Shown piece after piece: positions 1 through 7,290 of a DNA stretch of 12,294 bases; the first letter of the stretch is position 1, and every line of letters starts with the position of its first letter. Under the pieces are notes generated by a model that saw only the letters and a list, made by a program, of their open reading frames with translations, ran no database searches and had not been told where the DNA came from. The stretch comes from SMWD01 sp051008895 (lineage in GTDB: Bacteria > Pseudomonadota > Gammaproteobacteria > Steroidobacterales > GCA-2729495), in assembly GCA_051008895.1 (NCBI GenBank), contig JBPCXI010000008.1, positions 1-12,294 on the forward strand. Direction: 5' to 3'. The translations under genes and the position numbers were made by a program.

Positions 1-1244
1 ATCGTGCCGACGATGTGCAGTCCGAGGCGACGCAGGCGCAGATCGCTCCAGGCCGCGTCGAAACCGCGACTCCGGTCCATGGTGACGAGCCCCGCCGCCT
101 GAATCTGGCCGCCGACACATTCGAGCAGCGCGACGACGCCAACGCGATTCAGCGTCCGACGCTCGTTGTCGTCGAGCGCGTGCGTCAGGCTGGATCGATA
201 GCGAAAGTTCACCGCATCCTGCCCGCGCAACGACCACGTTCCCTGCCGCGCTTCGTCGGCCACGAGTCTGCCGACCAGCGCGCCAATGACGCTGGGCACC
301 CGATTCAGCCCGGTGCCGGGCCGGACGCGCGGACGCGGGAAGCAGGTTACGACGTTCGGGCTGGAGAATGCCGACGACATGCGATCCCTGACGACATCGG
401 CAACGCAGGTCCACGTTGACGGCGGATCCACGAGCAAAAGAGCGTCGCGCCGCCGACAGTAACGCTCGGCTGCGAACAAGGCGACCGGGCCGACATCCTC
501 CGTGTCCGGCACAAGGCAAACTGCATCGATGGTCGGCACACTATCCAGCGCGAAGATTCCGGTGCCTTCTGTATCGCAACCAATCAGATCGTAATCGGTC
601 AATGTCGCCTGCTCGCGCCAGTCATCGTCCGCGTAGACATATGAAGCGCCGATCTCGACACCCGGACTTCGCGTCGGGACCGGGCGCATCAGCGGCGTCG
701 CGCCGTCGATGCGCACGAGCGCGGACTCGACCAGCGCGTGTGCGACGAAGTCGGTATCGCCGGGATCCATCGACACCGCACGGTATATCTCCTGCTCCTC
801 GACGATCGGTTTGTCGCGCGACGCGAGGCGATGAACGACGAGGTTGAAACGCTGTTCCTCGTGCGCGGGAATGCCGTCGTAATCGATCGACGCGCGCAAG
901 CACTCGTGTGGCCCGGGATTGATCGCGTTCAAGATGAGGTTGCCGTCGGCACCCGGCAGGACGATATGATGCCGCCGCTCGGATCCCGACACCCTGACGA
1001 ACACCGCGCTCGTGCCGCCGTTGTCGAAGAATTGCGCCAGCATGTCCTGCACGCGGCTGCGGTGCCCGGGCGCGCCGAAGCGACGACGGTACTCGTCGTC
1101 GCCGCGCAATGCGACGGGGATGCTGACACTGCCGCGCGGCGACGAACCGACGAACGCGACGACGGCCTCGCGACGAAGCGCGAGCCGCTGGCCACGTGCC
1201 GGGCCTTCCTGCACGAAAATTCGACTGTTGGCAGACTCTGTCAA
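1..1244 (-). CDS. Contractile tail sheath-like protein (3' end beyond the window)
   Basis: Sheath subunits polymerise around an inner tube and contract to drive it through a target envelope, in phage tails, tailocins and extracellular contractile injection systems. The frame is open for 414 codons from TTG at 1244 to the edge. An early beta-rich segment (residues 28-33, AVVAFVG-like) is followed by QFFDNGG at 71-77 and VFVRV at 81-85, the usual sheath order. Further signs are LRASIDYDG at 116-124, FNLVVHRL at 133-140, VEEQEIYRAVS at 148-158, then DYDLIG, GIFALDSV and LLLVDPP in the core at 218-275. The rest matches the start of the sheath C-terminal domain; about 100 residues are probably missing. 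No ATG lies upstream before the in-frame stop, which is also the stop of the upstream transpeptidase, 69 bp away. TTG at 1244 gives a plausible MTESANSR N-terminus; GTG at 1253 or 1214 are alternatives. No good ribosome site is visible. Family confidence is high, start confidence low. Confidence 0.8.
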   Translation of the reverse strand, partial: MTESANSRIFVQEGPARGQRLALRREAVVAFVGSSPRGSVSIPVALRGDDEYRRRFGAPGHRSRVQDMLAQFFDNGGTSAVFVRVSGSERRHHIVLPGADGNLILNAINPGPHECLRASIDYDGIPAHEEQRFNLVVHRLASRDKPIVEEQEIYRAVSMDPGDTDFVAHALVESALVRIDGATPLMRPVPTRSPGVEIGASYVYADDDWREQATLTDYDLIGCDTEGTGIFALDSVPTIDAVCLVPDTEDVGPVALFAAERYCRRRDALLLVDPPSTWTCVADVVRDRMSSAFSSPNVVTCFPRPRVRPGTGLNRVPSVIGALVGRLVADEARQGTWSLRGQDAVNFRYRSSLTHALDDNERRTLNRVGVVALLECVGGQIQAAGLVTMDRSRGFDAAWSDLRLRRLGLHIVGT

Positions 1245-1313
1245 CAGGCACACCAGGCAAACAACAACAACTCGATAGTCTAAACGAGCCGTCGGTAGCG
1301 GGGAAGGTTCGCG

Positions 1314-2390
1314 TTAATCGAAATTTTGATCCGCGACGCGGTTCTGCTCGATGATGTTGACCACCGGTCGGGCCGCGCGAACGGTCGCGGAGGTATCCGG
1401 ACGCCAGCTGATTACCGACACCGGAAATCCTCGCGCTTGTTCAGCCAGGCGGAGAATTCGTTCTTCGTCGAGCAGTGTCACCTCGTCCGCATAGCCGACG
1501 AGGCCGGCGCGGGCCTGTTGGACGAGACTGGACTCGAGGTCGCGCTCATCGTCTTCGAGCTGCGCATGTGCCTCGAACACCAGGTCGTTGCCGGACTGAC
1601 CGAACAGGAACGGTTGATTGACGATGCGCACCTCGACACCGATGTCGACGCGCTCGTAGAGGCTCTCGATGTTCTCGGGAAACAACCGCACGCAACCGTG
1701 ACTGACGCGCATGCCGACACCCGCCGGCTTGTTCGTACCGTGAATCAGGTAACCGGGCAAACCGAGGCCCAGTACGTAACGGCCGAGCGGATTGTCCGGC
1801 CCGGGCGGCACCTGCCGCGGCAACGGATCGCCGGCCTCCTCGTGTTCCTTGCGCACCGACGCCGGCACGAACCAGACCGGGTCACGGGCTTTCGCTACGA
1901 CCTCCGTCGCGCCGGTCGGCGTGGCCCAGCCCTCACGGCCGATGCCGATCGGGTAGGTTTCGACGATCCGCGGTTCGCCGTCCGCGACCGGCGGGAAATA
2001 GAACAGGCGCTTCGCCGCGATGTTCAGCACGAGTCCCTCACGCGGCGCCTCGGGCAAAACGAAACGCGTGGGCAATACGACCTCTGTGTCCGCGCCGGGC
2101 AGCCACGGATCGACGTCCGGATTCGCCGCAACGAGTTCGTCGTACCCAAGGCCGTACGCACGGCCAATGTCGACGAACGTGTCTTCGTGATTCGTGCGGA
2201 TGACCTGTAGCTCGCCGACGACGTCCTGCCGCGGCTCGATTACGTATCTGCCGCCGAGGATTGGATCCGTCTCGGCGATCCGCTGTTCGGGCCACTCGTC
2301 GAGCACCGGGCTTTCGATTGTCGTGCAGGCCGCGGCGAGGAATACGACCGAAACGATCGCGACGATGGGCAGACCGCGCACGATACTCAC
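1314..2390 (-). CDS. L,D-transpeptidase lipoprotein with LysM-like domain (ErfK/YbiS/YcfS/YnhG type)
   Basis: Periplasmic enzyme that would form 3-3 peptidoglycan crosslinks or attach an outer-membrane lipoprotein to peptidoglycan. The GTG start at 2390 gives 358 residues with a hydrophobic signal and lipobox LAAAC, the acylated Cys being residue 22. A LysM-like segment (about 62-108, with TFVDIGRAYGLGYDELVAAN) probably binds glycan. The YkuD catalytic domain spans about 118-258. It carries the GYLIHGTN element (His217) and the SHGCVR signature at 230-235 with nucleophile Cys233. About 100 residues follow the catalytic domain, including an acidic stretch (QLEDDERDLESS). Family members often have some C-terminal extension, and its role here is unknown. 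The frame stays open upstream into the M48 gene, but that part is arginine-rich and antisense-like, so it was excluded. The M48 gene ends 40 bp upstream, suggesting cotranscription. The exact substrate (Lpp-like anchoring or crosslinking) cannot be told. Confidence 0.9.
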   Translation of the reverse strand: MSIVRGLPIVAIVSVVFLAAACTTIESPVLDEWPEQRIAETDPILGGRYVIEPRQDVVGELQVIRTNHEDTFVDIGRAYGLGYDELVAANPDVDPWLPGADTEVVLPTRFVLPEAPREGLVLNIAAKRLFYFPPVADGEPRIVETYPIGIGREGWATPTGATEVVAKARDPVWFVPASVRKEHEEAGDPLPRQVPPGPDNPLGRYVLGLGLPGYLIHGTNKPAGVGMRVSHGCVRLFPENIESLYERVDIGVEVRIVNQPFLFGQSGNDLVFEAHAQLEDDERDLESSLVQQARAGLVGYADEVTLLDEERILRLAEQARGFPVSVISWRPDTSATVRAARPVVNIIEQNRVADQNFD

Positions 2391-2430
2391 CCGTGTGCCG
2401 CCTGCGCTGTCGATGTCGACGCGGGTCCGC

Positions 2431-3192
2431 TCATGGCTTGCAGTCAGGCACTTTGCCGGCCGCTTTCGCGTTGTTGTAGTTGACCAGTGCGCTCGGCAGC
2501 TCCGCGATAAGGTCCTCGATGCGCGTGCCCGACGATGGGTGCGTCGACAAAAACTCCGGCGGCGCACCCTCATTGGCCTTGTCCATGTTCTTCCATAGCT
2601 TGACGCTCTCGCGCGGATCGAAGCCCGCGTTGGCCGAATAGACGAGCCCGACCGTATCCGCCTCGCTCTCCTGCCCGCGGCCGTAGGGCAGCATGAGCCC
2701 GAGCTGCGCCGCGACCTGCACCGCGTCGCCCGCGTAGCCGCCGCCGAGCACCGCACCGGCTGCCGTCGCGCCGATCTGCGTCGTCATTGCCTGGTTGGCG
2801 CGCTCGACGGAGTGGCGCTGCGTGACGTGCGCGACCTCGTGACCGATGACCGCGCCGAGCTGATCCGGATTTTCCGCGACTTTCAGGATGCCGACGAACA
2901 CGCCGATCTTGCCGCCGGTCATCGCGAACGCGTTGACCGCTTCTTCGTCGAAGATCTCGATCTCCCAGTCCATGCTGCGGTACGGCTCCTCGAGTTCGGC
3001 GATGATCGCATCCGCGATGCAGAAAACATAACTGCGTACGTTGACGTCGTTCGATACGTTCATCGAGTTACGCATCTTCTGAAATTCAGTGTCCGACTGA
3101 ATTTCGATTTCCCGCTCGCTGACGAACGGGATGCTGCAGCCGACGAGGACCGTCAGCAGCAAGCCGATGGCAAGTCCGAGTACCCTGTTCAT
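2431..3192 (-). CDS. M48-family zinc metalloprotease, lipoprotein (LoiP/YggG-like)
   Basis: Predicted envelope quality-control protease of the Peptidase_M48 family. The 253-residue protein starts with a lipoprotein signal and lipobox LVGC, the acylated Cys being residue 19. The zinc site is HEVAH at 118-122 with third ligand Glu175 in ESEAD. FLSTHPSS at 214-221 with following R-I is the conserved C-terminal family motif. Length and layout resemble the E. coli lipoprotein LoiP (YggG) rather than the larger, TPR-containing BepA, and no TPR repeats are present. A GAGGA element lies about 11-15 bases before the ATG at 3192. The gene sits 33 bp after sohB and 40 bp before the L,D-transpeptidase, in what looks like an envelope-maintenance operon. 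Family assignment is firm. Orthology to loiP is not established, so no symbol is given. Confidence 0.92.
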   Translation of the reverse strand: MNRVLGLAIGLLLTVLVGCSIPFVSEREIEIQSDTEFQKMRNSMNVSNDVNVRSYVFCIADAIIAELEEPYRSMDWEIEIFDEEAVNAFAMTGGKIGVFVGILKVAENPDQLGAVIGHEVAHVTQRHSVERANQAMTTQIGATAAGAVLGGGYAGDAVQVAAQLGLMLPYGRGQESEADTVGLVYSANAGFDPRESVKLWKNMDKANEGAPPEFLSTHPSSGTRIEDLIAELPSALVNYNNAKAAGKVPDCKP

Positions 3193-3225
3193 CCTTGTAA
3201 CGTCCTCATTGTCTCGACGTGGGCC

Positions 3226-4257
3226 TTATCGAAACCGACTGCCAAGTTCCCGCTCGGCCATCCACAGACTGACGCGCTCTAGCGACGACTCGAATGCGGA
3301 AGCCAGTTTTTCCTGCAGGCTCTGCTTGCCTCGATAGCTTACCGTAAAAATGTCCGCATCCTGCACGGCCGCCATCAGGTAGTCGTCGCTGGTGCCGATC
3401 TGGTCTATTAGACCGAGTTCGCCGGCCCGCGTTCCGTACCAGTGCTCCCCGGTCGCAACCGACTCGACGTCGAGGTCAGGGCGATGCCGCGCCACCAGCA
3501 GCTTGAACAGAACGTGCACGTCCTCGAGCTCCTCCTTGAGCTTCTCACGGTCTTCCTCGCTGTTACGGCCGAACATCGTCACCGTCCGCTTGTACTTGCC
3601 GGCGGTGATCTGCTCGAAATCGACGCCTTTCTGTTCCAGCGCACGATTGAAGTTCGGTATCTGCGCGATCACCCCGATCGAGCCGACTACCGCGAACGGC
3701 GCCGCGATGATGCGGTCGGCGATACAGGCCATCAGGTACCCGCCACTGGCGGCGACCTTGTCGATGACCACGGTCAGCGGAATACCGCGATCCTTGATGC
3801 GCTGCAGCTGCGATGCCGCGAGACCATGTTCATGGACCGTGCCGCCCGGATTCTCGAGCCGCACCACGACCTCGTCGTGTTCTGTCGCGACCCCGGCGAC
3901 GGCCGTGATCTCCTCACGCAGGCTCGCAACGTGCGTCGCCCGAATGTCGCCCTTGAAGTCGAGTACGTAAATTCGTTTGCGGTGATCGTCTTTGGTCGTC
4001 GCGGCCTTCTTGTTCTTCTTATCGTCCTTCTTCTCCTGCTTCTCGCGCTTTTTCCAGGATGCCTTGTTCAACACGGCGCGCTGCAGCGCATCCGCCATCT
4101 CCCGATACTTGTCGTTGAGTTTTTCGACCTTGAGGCCACCGCGCGCCGGCGCCTTTCGCGACAGCCCGGCGATCATCGTCAGAACGATGGCGATCGCCAC
4201 GACGATCGTGACCGCCTTGGCGAGGAACATGCCGTACTCGAGCAGGAAATCAATCAT
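3226..4257 (-). CDS. sohB: Inner-membrane serine protease SohB (signal peptide peptidase A family, S49)
   Basis: SohB is a membrane-anchored S49 protease with a Ser/Lys dyad that processes proteins or peptides at the inner membrane. One transmembrane helix (about 11-31) is followed by a coiled-coil-like stretch and a strongly lysine-rich linker (about 69-95, KKREKQEKKDD type). The protease domain follows. The nucleophile is Ser171 in DKVAASGGYLMACIADRI. The downstream VGSIGVIAQIPNFNRALEQK stretch and AGKYKRT at 219-225 place the base lysine at Lys223, in the position of the conserved lysine of E. coli GQYKRT. GEHWYGTRA at 270-278 is another SohB signature. The length (343) is near that of E. 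coli SohB and well short of double-domain SppA. The start lies 18 bp after the lipA stop, so the two genes are very likely cotranscribed. Confidence 0.95.
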   Translation of the reverse strand: MIDFLLEYGMFLAKAVTIVVAIAIVLTMIAGLSRKAPARGGLKVEKLNDKYREMADALQRAVLNKASWKKREKQEKKDDKKNKKAATTKDDHRKRIYVLDFKGDIRATHVASLREEITAVAGVATEHDEVVVRLENPGGTVHEHGLAASQLQRIKDRGIPLTVVIDKVAASGGYLMACIADRIIAAPFAVVGSIGVIAQIPNFNRALEQKGVDFEQITAGKYKRTVTMFGRNSEEDREKLKEELEDVHVLFKLLVARHRPDLDVESVATGEHWYGTRAGELGLIDQIGTSDDYLMAAVQDADIFTVSYRGKQSLQEKLASAFESSLERVSLWMAERELGSRFR

Positions 4258-4275
4258 AGGTGGTTGGTCCTTTAG

Positions 4276-5277
4276 TCACCCTGTGTCGGCGGCGAGGCCG
4301 ACGTTGTTCTTTTCGAGCGCGCGCTCCGCACGATAGCTGGAGCGAACGAGCGGACCGGACACGACTTCGACGAATCCGCGTTCGAGGCCAAGCTCGCGGT
4401 AGCGTGCGAATTCGTCCGGATGAACGTAGCGCTCCACGGGAAGGTGGTTGGCCGTGGGCCGCAGGTACTGGCCGAAGGTCAGCAGGTCAACGCCGACACC
4501 GCGCAGATCGTCCATCGCGACGACGATCTCTTCGTCGCTCTCGCCGAGGCCGAGCATCAGGCTGCTCTTGGTCAGCAGGTCCCCGCGCCGGTTTTTCGCG
4601 GCCTCGAGTACCTGCAACGATTGTTCGTAGCCCGCCCGCGGATCGCGCACGCGCTCGGTCAGGCGCTCTACCGTCTCGACGTTGTGCGCGAACACCTGCA
4701 ACGGCGCATCGACGACCTGGTGCACGGACTCGGCGTTACCGCGAAAGTCCGGGGTCAACGCCTCGACGTTCGTTGTCGGGTTGACGTCGCGAATTGCTTC
4801 GATGCACGCGGCGTAGTGTGCAGCGCCGCCGTCGGCCAGATCGTCGCGATCGACCGAAGTCAGCACGATGTAGCGCAGATCCATCAAGCGGACCGACTCG
4901 GCCGCATTGGCCGGCTCATCCGCGTCCAGGCGTCCGCCGGGGTTACCCGTATCGACCGCGCAGAAGCGGCATGCGCGCGTACAGATACTCCCCATCAGCA
5001 TAATCGTCGCGGTACCGGCGTTCCAGCACTCACCGACGTTCGGGCAAATCGATTCCTCGCAGACCGTCGCCAGCCGATGCTTGCGTACGTTGTGTTTGAC
5101 CGCCGCATGTCCCGCGCCCGTCGCAATCCTGGCACGCAACCAGGGCGGCTTGCGTTCGGTATCAACGTGCGCCCAGCCGCGGCTGGCACTGATGCCGTTG
5201 CGCACGGCCGCAATGCCGGACTCTGTCCGGTATTTCTCACCGCTCTGCACGACCGGGATGCCTTTGAACTTGCTCAC
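4276..5277 (-). CDS. lipA: Lipoyl synthase, radical SAM
   Basis: LipA inserts two sulfurs into protein-bound octanoyl chains to make lipoyl groups for pyruvate and 2-oxoglutarate dehydrogenases and the glycine cleavage system. Both iron-sulfur motifs are intact. The auxiliary cluster cysteines are C73, C78 and C84 (in CEESICPNVGEC) and the radical SAM cysteines are C99, C103 and C106 (CTRACRFC). The C-terminal RSSY motif (312-315) supplies the conserved cluster-ligating serine. SVDRDDLADGGA, EALTPDFRG and FGQYLRPT are further family landmarks. GTG at 5277 was chosen because it gives 333 residues, close to the usual length of about 320, and a GAGGCGG purine stretch lies just upstream. An ATG at 5394 in the same frame would add 39 arginine-rich residues that look non-coding. 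No lipB lies in the window; the upstream neighbour is separated by a terminator. Confidence 0.96.
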   Translation of the reverse strand: MSKFKGIPVVQSGEKYRTESGIAAVRNGISASRGWAHVDTERKPPWLRARIATGAGHAAVKHNVRKHRLATVCEESICPNVGECWNAGTATIMLMGSICTRACRFCAVDTGNPGGRLDADEPANAAESVRLMDLRYIVLTSVDRDDLADGGAAHYAACIEAIRDVNPTTNVEALTPDFRGNAESVHQVVDAPLQVFAHNVETVERLTERVRDPRAGYEQSLQVLEAAKNRRGDLLTKSSLMLGLGESDEEIVVAMDDLRGVGVDLLTFGQYLRPTANHLPVERYVHPDEFARYRELGLERGFVEVVSGPLVRSSYRAERALEKNNVGLAADTG

Positions 5278-5420
5278 GAAATCGATCCGCCTCAGCCTGG
5301 GCGCGTATTCTCGCACGGACCCCGGTGGCAGGGAATGGCGCCTCCGAACATGAGGCAGGAAAAGTATCCGCGGAAAAAAGCGGACATCGTGCACGAGCCA
5401 TCAGCGCAGAACCGGCAGGC
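5278..5420 (-). promoter_or_regulatory. lipA upstream region, presumed promoter
   Basis: These 143 bases lie between the terminator of the small upstream gene and the lipA start. Because that terminator faces lipA, the lipA-sohB-M48-transpeptidase set should need its own promoter here. No convincing -35/-10 pair was found. A short inverted repeat (TCCGC/GCGGA around a T-rich loop) is present near 5367-5384, with no assigned function. The promoter is inferred from position only. Confidence 0.35.
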
Positions 5421-5449
5421 AAAAAAAAGCCCGGCTACAAGCGCCGGGC
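5421..5449 (-). terminator. Intrinsic terminator of the small gene at 5510-5707
   Basis: On the minus strand a 7-bp perfect GC stem (GCCCGGC at 5449-5443 pairing with GCCGGGC at 5435-5429, 7-base loop) is followed directly by eight T residues (5428-5421). This is the textbook rho-independent layout. It lies 60 bp after the stop of the small minus-strand gene and before lipA, so it ends that gene's transcript. Confidence 0.88.
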
Positions 5450-5509
5450 AATACAGGGGGAAGCCAGTAGACCGATTTACAGCCGGTCAGTATTCGAAAT
5501 CGGTGCGTG

Positions 5510-5707
5510 TCAGTGCAGTCGAGACCAGTTCAACAACTCGACGTGCTCTTCCTCAATCTGGAAGTTCTGCGCGAGCAATGCCTCGATGTCGGTCGGGTCC
5601 AGGACCTGATCGACGCCGTGAGTCAGTTCGACCACGCCGCTATACTCGTCGGCAGCGGTCTGCTCGCTCGATCGAAGCAAAAACCTTGTGTAATACTTCG
5701 CACGCAT
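5510..5707 (-). CDS. Small conserved-looking protein of unknown function
   Basis: Not recognised. The 65-residue product from ATG at 5707 (68 residues if GTG at 5716 is used) has ordinary protein composition: acidic overall, with DQVLDPTDIEALLAQNFQI and EEEHVELLNWSRLH as likely helices. The false reading frames around it are arginine- or serine-rich instead. There is no signal peptide or membrane segment, so it should be cytosolic. The main support for a real gene is the strong intrinsic terminator placed 60 bp after its stop in the correct orientation. No clear ribosome-binding site precedes either start. It is divergent from the OmpA-family gene, the start codons lying under 90 bp apart, so the two promoters must share or overlap this short region. 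Confidence 0.65.
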   Translation of the reverse strand: MRAKYYTRFLLRSSEQTAADEYSGVVELTHGVDQVLDPTDIEALLAQNFQIEEEHVELLNWSRLH

Positions 5708-5793
5708 GGAAGACACACTATGGAAACAGGGTTGGGATTACTGTGAGCGAGCGCACAAATCGACTAGCCGTCAGCGCCATCGAGCTGTCCGTA

Positions 5794-7287
5794 ATGCGGA
5801 CAACGGCGCTTACCCGCCCGCGTCCGACCGCGACTGCATTCCATAGATTGCTGTTTTTATTGCGTTTCCTGCTACCTATTGCCGTGCTCTGCGCACTGTC
5901 GATCGGCGCCAATGCGGCGTCGGAGGGGGTGTTCGCCGGTGCGGAACAGGCGCGCGCGACGGCCCTGGCAGCTGACGCGGCTGCACTGTCACCGAAGACC
6001 TTTGCCCGTGCCGAGGCCGACCTCGAAGATGCACGCAAGGACGCTGCGAAGGGCAGGAAAGCGGACCGGATTCGCAGGAACCTCACCGAAGCGGAAGGCG
6101 GGTTCCGCAAGGCACTCGAGAACGCGGAGATCGCAGCGCTGACGTTGCGCGACGAAATCGACAGCCGGGACGCGGCGCTCGCGGCGCGCGCCGATGAACT
6201 GGTGCCGCGCGAAATGACGGACGCGCTGGAGCTGTTCCTGACGGCGACCGTGACGCTGGAGAAAGGTAATCTCAAGGGCGCGCAAAAGGCAGGTCTGCGA
6301 GCGAACGACGCGCTGCGGGCGACCGAACTGAATGCGATCCGTACCGAACACCTGTCCGTCGCGAAGAGCCTCGTCGCGCAGGCGCGAGCGGCAGACGCCG
6401 AGGAATTTGCGCCGCGCACGTTCGCGCGGGCGGAAAAATTGCTCGCCGACGCCGACGCGGCGCTCGTCGCGGACCGCTATTCGGTGCAGCCGGCGATCGA
6501 ACTCGCGGCTCGCGCGGAGTACGAGGCGAGACATGCGATGTTCGTCGCCGCGGTCGCGGAGCGCGTGCGGCGCAAAGAGATCACACCCGAAGACGTTGTG
6601 ATCGACTGGGAATCGGCGTTGGTCGCGATTGCGGATGAATTCGAATTCGATCCGGATCTGTCCGCCGGCTACGCGGCGACGCGGGATGAAATCATCGACT
6701 ATGCACGCGAGTTCATCGAGCTGCGCGAGCGCGTCGAGCAACAGAACGTGCAGATTCTCGGACTCGAGGAAGAGATTCGGGACCTCGACGCGCGTCTCGG
6801 CGGCGCCGCCAAGGACCGCTCACAACTTATCCGCCAGGTCGAAAGGCAGGCTCGGGTCCGCGAGCAGTTCGAGCAGATCAGGAACACGTTCGCGCCGGGC
6901 GAAGCGATTGTCTTGCGCGACGGCGACCAGATAATCATCCGGCTCATCGGACTGCGCTTCGCGAGCAATTCCGCGAGGATCGATCCGTCGTTCGCGCCGC
7001 TGCTGCAAAAAGTCGATGCGGCGATCGATGTGTTTCCGCAGTGTTCGGTGATCGTCGAGGGCCACACGGATTCGATGGGCACGGTCGCGCGCAATCTGGC
7101 ACTGTCCGAAGAGCGGGCCGGAGCTGTCGTGAACTACATGACGTCAGAGCTCAAAATTCCGGCGTTTCGTATTCGTGCGGTCGGGTATGGCGACAGTCGA
7201 CCGATCGCGAGCAACAGGACGAACGACGGCCGGGTAAAGAATCGTCGTATCGATATCGTGATCGAGCCACGGCCGGAGTCGCTGTAG
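5794..7287 (+). CDS. Exported OmpA-family peptidoglycan-binding protein with helical repeats (DUF4398-like)
   Basis: Predicted periplasmic protein that tethers to peptidoglycan through a C-terminal OmpA domain. ATG at 5794 gives 497 residues with a signal peptide (hydrophobic core about 19-38, likely cleavage after ANA at 41). GTG at 5743 in the same frame would lengthen the n-region by 17 residues and cannot be excluded. Residues about 65-255 are alanine-rich helices in three related units beginning at LSPKTF (65), LVPREM (136) and FAPRTF (205), resembling DUF4398. A coiled coil spans about 300-365. The OmpA domain (about 385-492) has GHTDS with Asp426 and LSEERA with Arg441, the spacing of the diaminopimelate-binding Asp/Arg pair, and NRRID near the end. 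No beta-barrel is present. The frame is open far upstream across lipA; that part is antisense and was excluded. The stop is 3 bp from that of the convergent hydrolase. Confidence 0.88.
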   Translation: MRTTALTRPRPTATAFHRLLFLLRFLLPIAVLCALSIGANAASEGVFAGAEQARATALAADAAALSPKTFARAEADLEDARKDAAKGRKADRIRRNLTEAEGGFRKALENAEIAALTLRDEIDSRDAALAARADELVPREMTDALELFLTATVTLEKGNLKGAQKAGLRANDALRATELNAIRTEHLSVAKSLVAQARAADAEEFAPRTFARAEKLLADADAALVADRYSVQPAIELAARAEYEARHAMFVAAVAERVRRKEITPEDVVIDWESALVAIADEFEFDPDLSAGYAATRDEIIDYAREFIELRERVEQQNVQILGLEEEIRDLDARLGGAAKDRSQLIRQVERQARVREQFEQIRNTFAPGEAIVLRDGDQIIIRLIGLRFASNSARIDPSFAPLLQKVDAAIDVFPQCSVIVEGHTDSMGTVARNLALSEERAGAVVNYMTSELKIPAFRIRAVGYGDSRPIASNRTNDGRVKNRRIDIVIEPRPESL

Positions 7288-7290
7288 CGT

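Noticed and set aside
1239..1244. TTGACA as a -35 promoter box
   Set aside because: It coincides with the proposed TTG start and following codon. The sequence 17 bases downstream (AATTTT) is a poor -10 and would leave no room for a leader before the next start.
622..1260. Minus-strand 212-residue frame over the sheath region
   Set aside because: Highly arginine-rich translation with no motif. The other minus frame gives continuous sheath-like sequence to the window edge.
738..1283. Plus-strand 181-residue frame over the sheath region
   Set aside because: A shadow of the sheath gene on the opposite strand, with no recognisable domain and no ribosome site.
3442..4275. Plus-strand 277-residue frame opposite sohB
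   Set aside because: SohB on the minus strand is unmistakable. The plus-strand frame is its antisense shadow.
5278..5394. ATG-initiated 39-residue N-terminal extension of LipA
   Set aside because: Arginine- and proline-rich, absent from typical LipA, and it would make the protein about 50 residues longer than usual.
4420..5793. Long plus-strand open frame running in frame into the OmpA-family gene
   Set aside because: It is antisense to lipA, whose full set of iron-sulfur motifs is on the minus strand. A signal peptide beginning after 5794 marks the true N-terminus, and the upstream translation is low-quality and lacks domains.
5718..6741. Minus-strand serine- and arginine-rich frames opposite the OmpA-family gene
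   Set aside because: Biased composition typical of antisense reading of GC-rich coding DNA, and no domains.
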